Both the position numbers and the translations under genes were made by a program. From positions 410,453 to 457,270 of the forward strand of contig NZ_JXCA02000002.1 of NCBI RefSeq assembly GCF_000828085.3: DNA of 46,818 nt, given 5' to 3'. Each line of letters starts with the position of its first letter. The first letter of the stretch is position 1. Under the pieces are notes generated by a model, which was not told the DNA's origin, did no database searches, and worked only from the letters and a program-made list of their open reading frames with translations. Source of the DNA: Scytonema tolypothrichoides VB-61278. Lineage in GTDB: Bacteria > Cyanobacteriota > Cyanobacteriia > Cyanobacteriales > Nostocaceae. Positions 24,153-32,545 of the stretch are shown piece by piece.

Positions 24153-26009
24153 ATGAATCAGATTCTCTTTTCAACAAGTTGGTGTATACCTTTTTATGGG
24201 TTAATAGGTGCCCTGTTGACTTTACCGTGGGCAATAGGATTAATTCGGCGCACAGGACCAAGACCAGCTGCTTATGTCAACTGGTTAACAACCTTTTTGG
24301 CTTTTATCCACAGCCTGTTCGTACTCGTTGATATTTGGAATACAGAATCACAAAGTTTTTTGTTTACCTGGTTCAAAGCTGCGGATTTTGAGATATCTTT
24401 TGCTTTAGAAGTTTCGCCAATTAGTGTTGGGACAACAGTTTTAATTACAGGGTTATGTTTACTGGCATTAACTTACGCCCTTGGTTACATGGAAAAGGAC
24501 TGGGCGATCGCGCGTTTCTTTGGGCTGATGGGGTTTTTTGAAGCAGCGCTAAGTGGCTTAGCTATCAGTGACTCTTTATTTCTCAGCTATGCCCTTCTGG
24601 AAATGTTGACTCTTTCGACTTACTTGCTGGTGGGTTTCTGGTATGCTCAACCGTTAGTCGTCACAGCAGCACGAGACGCATTTTGGACTAAGCGTGTGGG
24701 AGACTTGTTGCTGCTGATGTCAGTTGTGACGCTTTCCACCCTAGCAGGTAGCTTGAACTTTTCTGACTTGTATGAATGGGCGCAGACGGCAGATTTAAAT
24801 TCAACAACATCAACTTTATTAGGTTTAGGGCTGATTGCAGGACCTGCGGGTAAATGCGCTCAATTTCCACTACATTTGTGGTTAGATGAGGCGATGGAAG
24901 GTCCTAACCCCGCTTCAGTGATGCGAAACTCTTTGGTGGTGGCTGGTGGGGCATATGTGTTGTTTAAACTACAACCAGTTTTAGCACTGTCGCCAGTCGC
25001 ATTAAATGCTTTAATTATCATGGGTACAGTCACGGCAGTTGGTGCATCGTTAGTTTCCATCGCTCAAATTGACATCAAACGAGCGCTTTCTCACTCCACA
25101 AGTGCATACATGGGTTTAGCGTTTTTAGCAGTCGGGATGCAGCAAGGTGGAGTTGCTTTGATGCTGCTGCTGACTCATGCGATTGCCAAGGCACTGTTAT
25201 TTATGAGTTCTGGTTCAGTTATATTTACTACCAATACTCAAGATTTAACAGAAATGGGCGGTCTGTGGTCAAGGATGCCAGCAACCACCACAGCTTTTGT
25301 TGTCGGTTCTGCTGGAATGGTGACACTGCTACCACTAGGAAGCTTTTGGGCGATGTTAGGATGGGCAGATGGCTTGGCTTTCGTTAGCCCTTGGGTCGTT
25401 GCTGTCTTAGTAGTGGTCAATGGTTTGACGGCATTAAATTTGACACGCCTATTTCGCTTGATATTTTGGGGTCAGCCACAACCAAAGACTCGTCGTACTC
25501 CAGAAGTTGGTTGGCAAATGGCATTACCAATGGTCACGCTGACGATAATGACCTTGCTATTACCCTTGATGCTACAACAATGGTATCTCTTACCTGATTG
25601 GGAAAGTATAAATTGGATTGTTGTAACGTTGTTAGTATCCTCTACAGTCCTGGGGATAGGGATAGGGTCTAACATTTATCTGCACAAAGCTTGGTCAAGA
25701 TCCAGAGTCCTTGCTTGGAGATTTTTGCAAGACTTGTTGGGTTATGACTTTTACATTGACCGACTTTATCAGGTGACAGTCGTTAGTATAGTCGCAGTGC
25801 TTTCTAAAATTTCAGCATGGAGCGATCGCTATCTCGTAGATGGTTTCATTAACTTAATTGGATTTGCAGCAATTTTTGGTGGACAAACTTTAAAATATAG
25901 CGTTTCTGGTCGCTCTCAAGGATACCTCTTGACCATCCTTGTAGGCATTAGCCTCCTAGGTTTTCTCATCAGTTGGTCATTAGGCTTGCTGAATACATTG
26001 CCATTTTAA
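24153..26009 (+). CDS. ndhF4: NDH-1MS' CO2-uptake subunit NdhF4
   Basis: 618 residues of the NuoL/NdhF proton-channel family, with many membrane helices, LALTYALGYMEKDWAIARFFG, the conserved GPAGKCAQFPLHLWLDEAMEGPNPASV-type block (here split for length; HLWLDEAMEGPNPASVMRNS visible) and KRALSHSTSAYMG. The assignment to the F4 (constitutive, lower-affinity) rather than F3 form rests on the downstream cupB-sized gene and on the neighbouring ccm cluster. It belongs to the thylakoid NDH-1MS' complex, which uses photosynthetic electrons to hydrate CO2 to bicarbonate. AAGGAAC lies about 7 bp before ATG 24153. The first gene of the ndhF4-ndhD4-cupB unit. Confidence 0.88.
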   Translation: MNQILFSTSWCIPFYGLIGALLTLPWAIGLIRRTGPRPAAYVNWLTTFLAFIHSLFVLVDIWNTESQSFLFTWFKAADFEISFALEVSPISVGTTVLITGLCLLALTYALGYMEKDWAIARFFGLMGFFEAALSGLAISDSLFLSYALLEMLTLSTYLLVGFWYAQPLVVTAARDAFWTKRVGDLLLLMSVVTLSTLAGSLNFSDLYEWAQTADLNSTTSTLLGLGLIAGPAGKCAQFPLHLWLDEAMEGPNPASVMRNSLVVAGGAYVLFKLQPVLALSPVALNALIIMGTVTAVGASLVSIAQIDIKRALSHSTSAYMGLAFLAVGMQQGGVALMLLLTHAIAKALLFMSSGSVIFTTNTQDLTEMGGLWSRMPATTTAFVVGSAGMVTLLPLGSFWAMLGWADGLAFVSPWVVAVLVVVNGLTALNLTRLFRLIFWGQPQPKTRRTPEVGWQMALPMVTLTIMTLLLPLMLQQWYLLPDWESINWIVVTLLVSSTVLGIGIGSNIYLHKAWSRSRVLAWRFLQDLLGYDFYIDRLYQVTVVSIVAVLSKISAWSDRYLVDGFINLIGFAAIFGGQTLKYSVSGRSQGYLLTILVGISLLGFLISWSLGLLNTLPF

Positions 26010-26048
26010 TCCCCTTGTCCCCCCCTTCACCTTACCGACTTGTTTCCT

Positions 26049-27551
26049 ATGCTCAGTATTTTGCTTTTGGTGCCGTTGATCGGTGCGGCTTTGATCGGTT
26101 TCTTGCCTTTTGGCATGACACCAAAACTTTCTCGTAGAGTCGCTTTGGTTGTTGCGAGTATCGCTTTCTTGTGGACTGTAGTCATTTCAAGCCAGTTTAA
26201 TCCTGGGGAAATGAATCAACAATTTACCGAATTCCTACCTTGGATAGATGCTTTAGGATTAAATTATTATCTTGGAATAGATGGTTTGTCATTACCCTTG
26301 TTGCTGTTAAATGGCTTATTGACTTGGATCGCCATTGACAGCACCGATGAAAATCTTCAACGTCCGCGATTTTACTACAGTTTGCTGCTGCTGTTAAACG
26401 CTGGCGTGACTGGAGCGTTCATGGCACAGGATTTACTGCTATTTTTCTTGTTTTACGAGATCGAACTGATTCCCCTGTATTTCCTGATTGCGATTTGGGG
26501 TGGTGAACGACGGGGCTATGCAGCGACTAAATTTTTGATTTACACCGCTGTTTCTGGGGTGATGATTTTAGCAAGTTTTCTCGGCATGGTTTGGCTGAGT
26601 GGTGCTTCTAGCTTTGCTTTGGATGCCTTGAATACGAGCGTTTTGTCGCAAGAGACACAAGTCTTACTCTTGTTAGGAATATTAATTGGTTTTGGCATCA
26701 AAATTCCCTTAGTTCCTCTGCATACTTGGTTACCAGATGCTCACGTTGAGGCTTCCACACCAATTTCTGTATTATTGGCTGGGGTACTGTTGAAGTTAGG
26801 AACTTACGGCTTACTGCGGTTTGGGATGAACTTGTTGCCGAATGGTTGGAGTTATCTAGCCCCCGTTTTAGCAACGTGGGCAGTTATCAGCGTGCTGTAT
26901 GGTGCATCGTGTGCGATCGCCCAAAAAGACATGAAAAAAATGGTAGCATACAGTTCCATTGGACACATGGGCTATGTGCTTTTAGCCGCTGCTACTGCAA
27001 CACCTTTGAGTGTCTTGGGATGCATCATGCAAATGATTAGTCACGGGTTAATTTCAGCCCTGCTGTTTTTACTGGTAGGAGTTGTGTATAAGAAAACAGG
27101 AAGCCGTGATTTAGAAGTTCTCCAGGGACTCCTCAACCCAGAACGAGGTATGCCTGTGATTGGAAGCTTAATGGTTTTGGGAGTGATGGCAAGTGCTGGT
27201 ATACCAGGAATGGTGGGATTTATTGCTGAATTTATCATTTTTCGCAGCAGTTTTGCAGTTTTCCCAATCCAAACTCTGTTATCTATGATAGGTACTGGCT
27301 TAACTGCTGTTTACTTCTTAATTCTCATGAACCGTGCCTTTTTTGGGCGTTTGTCTGCACAAGTCGTCAATTTGCCACGCGTGTCTTGGGGCGATCGCAT
27401 CCCCGCTGTGGTTTTAGCTGTGCTGATTGTCATTTTTGGAGTCCAACCCAATTGGCTTGTGCGTTGGACTGAACCGACAATGACAGCAATGGTTAATACA
27501 CCAAACCCTGTGGTAACGGTATCCTTTGTCAAGGAAAAAGCTAAAACTTAA
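26049..27551 (+). CDS. ndhD4: NDH-1MS' CO2-uptake subunit NdhD4
   Basis: 500 residues from ATG 26049 (MLSILLLVPLIGAALIGFLP); a TTG at 26040 would add three residues. The NuoM/NdhD family landmarks are present: YYLGIDGLSLPLLLLN, LFFLFYEIELIPLYFLIAIW with the conserved Glu of TM5, KIPLVPLHTWLPDAHVEAST and KKMVAYSSIGHMGYVLLA with the key Lys. It is an antiporter-like proton-pumping subunit of the CO2-uptake NDH-1 complex and is paired with NdhF4 and CupB. It begins 39 bp after ndhF4 and is likely co-transcribed. A strong hairpin follows its stop. Confidence 0.9.
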   Translation: MLSILLLVPLIGAALIGFLPFGMTPKLSRRVALVVASIAFLWTVVISSQFNPGEMNQQFTEFLPWIDALGLNYYLGIDGLSLPLLLLNGLLTWIAIDSTDENLQRPRFYYSLLLLLNAGVTGAFMAQDLLLFFLFYEIELIPLYFLIAIWGGERRGYAATKFLIYTAVSGVMILASFLGMVWLSGASSFALDALNTSVLSQETQVLLLLGILIGFGIKIPLVPLHTWLPDAHVEASTPISVLLAGVLLKLGTYGLLRFGMNLLPNGWSYLAPVLATWAVISVLYGASCAIAQKDMKKMVAYSSIGHMGYVLLAAATATPLSVLGCIMQMISHGLISALLFLLVGVVYKKTGSRDLEVLQGLLNPERGMPVIGSLMVLGVMASAGIPGMVGFIAEFIIFRSSFAVFPIQTLLSMIGTGLTAVYFLILMNRAFFGRLSAQVVNLPRVSWGDRIPAVVLAVLIVIFGVQPNWLVRWTEPTMTAMVNTPNPVVTVSFVKEKAKT

Positions 27552-27561
27552 AAGACTAATC

Positions 27562-27605
27562 TTAGGTTTGTAGAATGTGCCCAAATGCATACTACAAACC
27601 TAACT
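27562..27605 (+). terminator. Perfect 12-bp hairpin between ndhD4 and cupB
   Basis: TTAGGTTTGTAG (27562-27573) and CTACAAACCTAA (27592-27603) pair perfectly around an 18-base loop, followed by CTTTTAATTT. It could be a partial terminator or an mRNA processing hairpin that lowers cupB expression relative to ndhF4-ndhD4. A 12-bp perfect stem that far into an operon is unusual. Confidence 0.55.
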
Positions 27606-27692
27606 TTTAATTTAGCTGTCTTAAATAATTCGTGAAATTCCCTGTTAAGAGTTCCCTGTTCCCTATTTTCAAGCTAGATAGGAGAAATAGCA

Positions 27693-28856
27693 ATGGTAAA
27701 CATTAAAAATAAACCTGTTAACTATCCATTATTTGAGTATATCGAGCGATTAGAGTCAGGAGGAGCATTACTTCCTGATACTCCAGAAAATGTGCTAGAA
27801 GTCGTCGGCATTCTGAAAAGTTACGGCATCGTTTTAGATGCTTACTCTAAAAATCTCATTTATGTTGCTGAACATCAATTTTTAGTATTTTTCCAATTTT
27901 GGAAATACTTTAATGGAGACTTTTCTTTTAAAAAACTACTACGGCATTGGTGGCATGACAGAATTAATTTTGAATATGCCGAATATTGCATGAAGAGTAT
28001 GATATGGCATGGCGGCGGTGGCTTAGATCAATACTTAGATTCAAGAGAATTTGAAGAGAGGGCGCAAGCTGTTATCGCAGCCAAATTTAAAAACAATCCC
28101 ATCATCAAGGGAGTTAATCAACTTTTCCCAGATTTTTTAACAGAACAGTTGCGTGTCAGTTCTTACTCCACTGGTTTAGGTCAATTTTGGCGTGTGATGG
28201 CTGATATTTTCCTCACTTTATCAGACCGTTATGATCAAGGTGAAATCAAATCTATTCCTGATGTTGTAGATCATATCAAAGCAGGTTTGGTAGCAGATGC
28301 CAGCAAGCCGATTACCTACGCCGTTAAAATTCGGGAAAAAGTTTACGACATTATTCCTAAATCTACTGGTTTAACATTTCTTGCTGATACAGCAATACCT
28401 TATGTAGAAGCAGTTTTCTTCCGAGGAACAGCTTTTCATGGCACAGTTTCATATAATGCCCAAGCTTATCAAATTCCTCCTGATCAATCTCGGTTTCAAT
28501 ATGGTGCTTTGTATGCGGATCCCTTACCCATTGGCGGTGCAGGTATTCCTCCTACCTTATTGATGCAAGATATGCGTCATTATCTTCCAGATTATTTGCA
28601 CGAAGTTTATAAGCGTAGTCGTCGGGGAGAAGATGATTTGCGAGTTCAAATTTGTATGAGTTTTCAAAAATCGATGTTTTGTGTGACGACAGCAACGATT
28701 TTAGGACTCATGCCTCATCCAGTGGATACTCAAAATCCAGATGAGCAAAAGACAAATCGAATTTATATGCAAAAGTGGCTTGATAGGTTAAAAACTTCGC
28801 GTTTAGAACAGGTGAACGACCAGTCTAACTTTTGTTTGGTATCATATCCACAATAA
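27693..28856 (+). CDS. cupB: CO2 hydration protein CupB (ChpX)
   Basis: 387 residues, soluble, matching the CO2-hydration protein family by FWKYFNGDFSFKKLLRHWWH, KSMIWHGGGGLDQYLDS, IIKGVNQLFPDFLTEQLR, YCTGLGQFWRVM-like YSTGLGQFWRVMADIF and FQYGALYADPLPIGGAGIPP. The length fits CupB (about 385) better than CupA (about 440). CupB binds the NdhD4/NdhF4 arm and carries the zinc site that hydrates CO2; conserved His and Cys/Arg candidates include those in WHGGGG and HWWHD. TAGGAGA precedes ATG 27693 by about 8 bp. A 141-bp gap with a hairpin and a repeat word (CCCTGTTAAGAGTTCCCTG) separates it from ndhD4. Confidence 0.9.
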   Translation: MVNIKNKPVNYPLFEYIERLESGGALLPDTPENVLEVVGILKSYGIVLDAYSKNLIYVAEHQFLVFFQFWKYFNGDFSFKKLLRHWWHDRINFEYAEYCMKSMIWHGGGGLDQYLDSREFEERAQAVIAAKFKNNPIIKGVNQLFPDFLTEQLRVSSYSTGLGQFWRVMADIFLTLSDRYDQGEIKSIPDVVDHIKAGLVADASKPITYAVKIREKVYDIIPKSTGLTFLADTAIPYVEAVFFRGTAFHGTVSYNAQAYQIPPDQSRFQYGALYADPLPIGGAGIPPTLLMQDMRHYLPDYLHEVYKRSRRGEDDLRVQICMSFQKSMFCVTTATILGLMPHPVDTQNPDEQKTNRIYMQKWLDRLKTSRLEQVNDQSNFCLVSYPQ

Positions 28857-28895
28857 TTGCCACAAGACAAGACATGTCATCTGATACGAGATGAT

Positions 28896-30377
28896 TCATG
28901 CTTTTACTACCTTTAGAGTTCTTAAGCTTGTATCAGCACAACCGCTGATAAATCCACCCAACTCCTGAATGTGTTGTAAATACTCTAAAGCACATGGGGA
29001 AATCATTTCTCCAGGCATCAAAATGGGAATTCCTGGTGGATATGGACAAATGATTTCCGCACAAATGCGTTCTGAGGTTTGTTTGAATGGCAAGTTTTCT
29101 GTAGGAGCAAAAAAAGCTTCACGAGGCGAAAGATGTATTGAATTTCCTGTGATGCTAAACAAATCCTTTGCTTCCCTCATTAATAGGGAGTAGGCAGGAG
29201 ATGGAGTTTTTCGATACTCTTTACTAAGAGTACTAAAAGCTTGCACAAGTTGTTCAATATCCTTTTGGGTATTACCCAAACTGATGATGAAAGTCAGATG
29301 TTGGAGTGATGAAAATTCAGCCGTAACACCCAGCTTGTCATTAAGAATTTCCTCAGCTTCAAAACCAGTCAAACCTAAGCCAGAAACAGTGATGGTTAAT
29401 CGGGTTTTATCTAAAGCAACAAAACCAGCAGATGTCTCATCAAGAGAGATTTCCAAAACCGATAAACCAGGAATTTGACTAATACGAATTCTCGCTTCTT
29501 GGGCTAGTTCTAATGTGCGAGACATCAACTCTTCACCATCAAGCGCCATCTGCTGACGGGCTGCATCCAGAGAAGCTAAGAGTAAATAACTAGGACTTGT
29601 GGATTGTACGAGTTGCAACGCTTTACTAATACGGTCAATATCTATGTTGTTACCTTGAACATGCAACATTGATGCTTGAGTCAATGCACCTAGTACTTTG
29701 TGAATAGATTGTACGCTGATATCAGCACCTGCGGCTAAAGCTGGAGTGGGTAGTTGGGGATGAAAGGCGAAGTGTGCACCATGTGCTTCATCCACAATTA
29801 AGGGGATGTTATGTTGGTGGGCAAGGGAGGCTATCGCCTCCACATCTCCACACACACCGTAGTATGTGGGGTAAACCATAAATACTGCTTTCGCATCAGG
29901 ATGCTGTTCCAACGCTGAGCTTACAGCCCTGGGAGTGATACTATGAGCAATATCTAAAACTGAGTCATATTCTGGATGGATAAAAATTGGGATAGCGCCA
30001 GAGAGAATTAAACTTGCGATCGCAGAAGAATGCACATTCCGAGGCAAAATTATCTTATCACCTGTACCGCAAGTCGCAAGAATCGCCGCTTCAATTCCAC
30101 AGGTAGAACCATTGACAAGAAACCAAGTCTGTGATGCACCAAAAGCTTCAGCCGCGAGTTGCTGTGCTTGCTGAATCACCCCACTTGGTGCAAAAAGGTT
30201 ATCTAATTCTGCTAATTCTGGCAAGTCAGCACCAAACACAGCTTTGCCAAAAACATCACTTAAGGATTTAGAAATTCCTTGTCCTCGCTTGTGCCCTGGG
30301 GTGTAAAAAGGAGCGTGAGGATGTTGTGCGCAGGCTTTGAGGGTGTCTAATAAGGGTGTTTGGTTTTGATTTCGCAT
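28896..30377 (-). CDS. PLP-dependent Orn/Lys/Arg decarboxylase, short (SpeA/Cad-like) type
   Basis: 493 residues of the fold-type I decarboxylase family. PFYTPGHKRGQG near the N-terminus, FLVNGSTCGIEAAIL, the PLP-ring stacking and Asp block LIVDEAHGAHF (Asp196) and the Schiff-base lysine in SVQSIHKVLGALTQ (Lys227) are all present, and the ~100-residue C-terminal domain has the family motif CPYPPGIPILMPGE. Short homologues without the N-terminal wing act on arginine or lysine; the substrate cannot be decided here. Likely role: polyamine (agmatine/cadaverine) synthesis in the cytosol. It faces convergently towards cupB, with 39 bp between, and starts 19 bp after the DJ-1 gene stop, so the two are probably co-transcribed. 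Confidence 0.88.
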   Translation of the reverse strand: MRNQNQTPLLDTLKACAQHPHAPFYTPGHKRGQGISKSLSDVFGKAVFGADLPELAELDNLFAPSGVIQQAQQLAAEAFGASQTWFLVNGSTCGIEAAILATCGTGDKIILPRNVHSSAIASLILSGAIPIFIHPEYDSVLDIAHSITPRAVSSALEQHPDAKAVFMVYPTYYGVCGDVEAIASLAHQHNIPLIVDEAHGAHFAFHPQLPTPALAAGADISVQSIHKVLGALTQASMLHVQGNNIDIDRISKALQLVQSTSPSYLLLASLDAARQQMALDGEELMSRTLELAQEARIRISQIPGLSVLEISLDETSAGFVALDKTRLTITVSGLGLTGFEAEEILNDKLGVTAEFSSLQHLTFIISLGNTQKDIEQLVQAFSTLSKEYRKTPSPAYSLLMREAKDLFSITGNSIHLSPREAFFAPTENLPFKQTSERICAEIICPYPPGIPILMPGEMISPCALEYLQHIQELGGFISGCADTSLRTLKVVKA

Positions 30378-30396
30378 TTTGGCATTTTTCGTGTCA

Positions 30397-31101
30397 TTAT
30401 TTTTGATTGCCCCCTAACCGAATTGCTGCTTGCTGAGACTCTGACAATATTGCTTCAAAAATTTCTACACCCGCACGTTTGACAAGTTTTGTAACTGCGC
30501 CTGCTGTTTCAGGAGAACCAGCATTAAATGGTGGAGCTGGATTATACTCCAAAAACAATTGGATGAATTTTGCTGTCTCTTCACCCCAGAGTTGGGCTGC
30601 AACGACAAGTCCAAAGTCAATACCTGCGGTAATACCCCCACCTGTGATGCGGTTTCTATCAACGACAACACGTTCATGACTCACTTCAACTCCCATGCAA
30701 GTCAGACAATCCCGAAACATCCAATGACACCCTGCTTTGTAGCCTTGGAGTAATCCAGCTGCTGCCAGAATCAGCGAACCCGTACAAACTGAGGTGATGT
30801 ATTGAGCATTTTTTGCTTGTTGTTTTAAGAATTCTAGCACTTCCAAATCACGCATCATTGGAACAATTCCCATCCCACCACCTGGAACACAGATGACATT
30901 CAATTGTGGACAATCAGCAAACGTTGTTGTTGGATGAAGAACCAAACCACTCATATCTTTTACAGGTTCCAAATTTTTCCAAATCAAATGTACGTGGGCA
31001 GCAGGTATTGTGGAGAATACTTGGTAAGGTGCAGTCGCGTCTAATTGGGTAAAGTCTGGGTAAATTAACAAACCTATGTTGTATTCAGTTGAGCTGGTCA
31101 T
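30397..31101 (-). CDS. DJ-1/PfpI-family protein, isonitrile hydratase-like
   Basis: 234 residues with a class I glutamine-amidotransferase-like fold: YPDFTQLDATAPYQVF (Asp16), CVPGGGMGIV, and the nucleophile elbow ITSVCTGSLILAAAG with Cys106. Spacing and the downstream HWMFRDCL and RITGGGITAGIDFGL blocks resemble isonitrile hydratase (InhA), which turns isonitriles into N-formamides; GlxA-type regulators share this domain but carry an AraC helix-turn-helix, absent here. A separate AraC gene is next upstream on the same strand, so the pair may represent that regulator split in two genes. Activity is inferred from motif only. Confidence 0.8.
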   Translation of the reverse strand: MTSSTEYNIGLLIYPDFTQLDATAPYQVFSTIPAAHVHLIWKNLEPVKDMSGLVLHPTTTFADCPQLNVICVPGGGMGIVPMMRDLEVLEFLKQQAKNAQYITSVCTGSLILAAAGLLQGYKAGCHWMFRDCLTCMGVEVSHERVVVDRNRITGGGITAGIDFGLVVAAQLWGEETAKFIQLFLEYNPAPPFNAGSPETAGAVTKLVKRAGVEIFEAILSESQQAAIRLGGNQK

Positions 31102-31198
31102 AATTATTTTGTCAAATATTTGTTTTTACCAGCCTCACTGTAGCAAACATAAAAGTAACAATCTTGTAGATTCTTGAGATTTTTGCAGTAAATTCTTG

Positions 31199-32089
31199 CT
31201 ATTGTGAGCGCATGGCTTTTGGAGTGAGTCCAACCAAACGCTTGAAGTGCTTAGTCAAATGACTTTGGTCTGTAAAGCCGCACTCTAAGGCAACTTCAGC
31301 AATGCTTAACTCTCGGTTTTTCAACAAAACTTTTGCTCGTTCTATTCGCTGTTGAGTCAAATATTTATGAGGAGTCATGCCAAGTGATTGTTTAAATAGA
31401 TGACAAAAATAGTAATGACTAATTCCTAAAATTTCGGCGATATCTGCTAACTTGATATCTTGGTCAAGATGTGTATTGATGTAGTCAATTGCTAGTTGTA
31501 ACTTGTTCTTGGCAAGACCGTCGCTGTAAGCTCTGATTACTGGTTTACGGTTAGCATAAGCTTGGAGCAAACGAACTGCTAGCATTGTCGCAGCCGATTC
31601 ACCAAACAGCCTGCTTGAAGAATATCCAGTTTCAATCTCTGCTTTTAGTGCTTCTGCTGTGTGCTGAATAACAGGGTCAATAATAGAAAATTGTGGGATG
31701 AGTTCGATAAAATCTCCCTTCATTGACTCATAGACTACTTTTTCCAAAAACTTGGGGCAAAGGGTAACTATCAAAAATTCTCCTTCTCTGTCCCAACGTA
31801 GCCACTGGCTAACGTTAGCAGGGGTTAATTGAATGACACTATTGTCTACGAGCTGAGTCCTTGATTTTCCATCTTTTCGGACTTCTAATTGGAATTGATT
31901 GTAGGCAAGCGCTAGGACATGATGTGTTAAATAGTGTTCAGTAGTAGAATGAGCGGGATGACAATAGTAAAATATCTCAATACTTTCCCATCCTGCTTGC
32001 TGACTCGATAGAATTGGAGCTTGAGGCAAAATTTGAACAGATTCCTCTTGCTTGATTAAATTAACCATAAGCAGTTCACTATCACTCAT
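31199..32089 (-). CDS. AraC-family transcriptional regulator
   Basis: About 296 residues from ATG 32089; TTG 32119 and ATG 32068 are alternative starts and no ribosome site decides. An N-terminal cupin-like sensing half (LTHHVLALAYNQFQLEV) precedes a C-terminal pair of helix-turn-helices: LADIAEILGISHYYFCHLFK with LGMTPHKYLTQQRIERAK, and LSIAEVALECGFTDQSHLTK with HFKRLVGLTPKAMR. It sits upstream of the DJ-1-like and decarboxylase genes (98 bp gap), all on the minus strand, and may regulate them. Ligand unknown. Confidence 0.88.
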   Translation of the reverse strand: MSDSELLMVNLIKQEESVQILPQAPILSSQQAGWESIEIFYYCHPAHSTTEHYLTHHVLALAYNQFQLEVRKDGKSRTQLVDNSVIQLTPANVSQWLRWDREGEFLIVTLCPKFLEKVVYESMKGDFIELIPQFSIIDPVIQHTAEALKAEIETGYSSSRLFGESAATMLAVRLLQAYANRKPVIRAYSDGLAKNKLQLAIDYINTHLDQDIKLADIAEILGISHYYFCHLFKQSLGMTPHKYLTQQRIERAKVLLKNRELSIAEVALECGFTDQSHLTKHFKRLVGLTPKAMRSQ

Positions 32090-32281
32090 ACCAGAGCCGG
32101 AGTTTCTCACATTTATCAAAAGTATTTTAGACTACAAAGGATTTGGCGATACTCGCAGCGTCAAGCTTTCGGCTTATCGTTCTTTAGGGAAAAACTTTTT
32201 GGTTTACTGATATTGGAAGATGTCGCTAGTATGTATTGTCATCTAGGTTGGTAAAGTCGCATGATTTAAGTAGACATTACC

Positions 32282-32479
32282 ATGATTTATCCCAATCCTG
32301 GAACCTTACCCGAACCACAGATTCCTAATCCATTACCAAATCCACTACCCAATCCTGAACCATCACCAGAACCAAGGATTCCCCAGCCCATACCAGCACC
32401 AGTTCCAGAACCTGTACCTACTCCTATTCCTCAACCAGTTCCAGCACCTATTCCTCAAACAGTTCCAGCACCTGTTTGA
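32282..32479 (+). CDS. Small proline-rich repeat protein
   Basis: 65 residues made almost entirely of P-x-P-x dipeptide periodicity: PNPLPNPLPNPEPSPEP early and IPAPVPEPVPTPIPQPV late. It begins at ATG 32282 with no clear ribosome binding site, and ends 66 bp before ychF. The repetitive DNA makes a chance open frame possible, but the frame keeps proline at every second position throughout, which favours a translated extended polyproline-II peptide. No signal peptide, no known family. Confidence 0.4.
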   Translation: MIYPNPGTLPEPQIPNPLPNPLPNPEPSPEPRIPQPIPAPVPEPVPTPIPQPVPAPIPQTVPAPV

Positions 32480-32545
32480 AACTCCTTGCTAGTAGTTTTG
32501 TTTTAAGATTACGTTTGGTACCAAATCCAGAATTTTAAATCTAAG

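Noticed and set aside
24153-28856. NDH-1MS (ndhF3-ndhD3-cupA) identity
   Set aside because: The third gene's length fits CupB, no cupS follows, and the position beside ccm matches the ndhF4-ndhD4-cupB arrangement of Nostocales.
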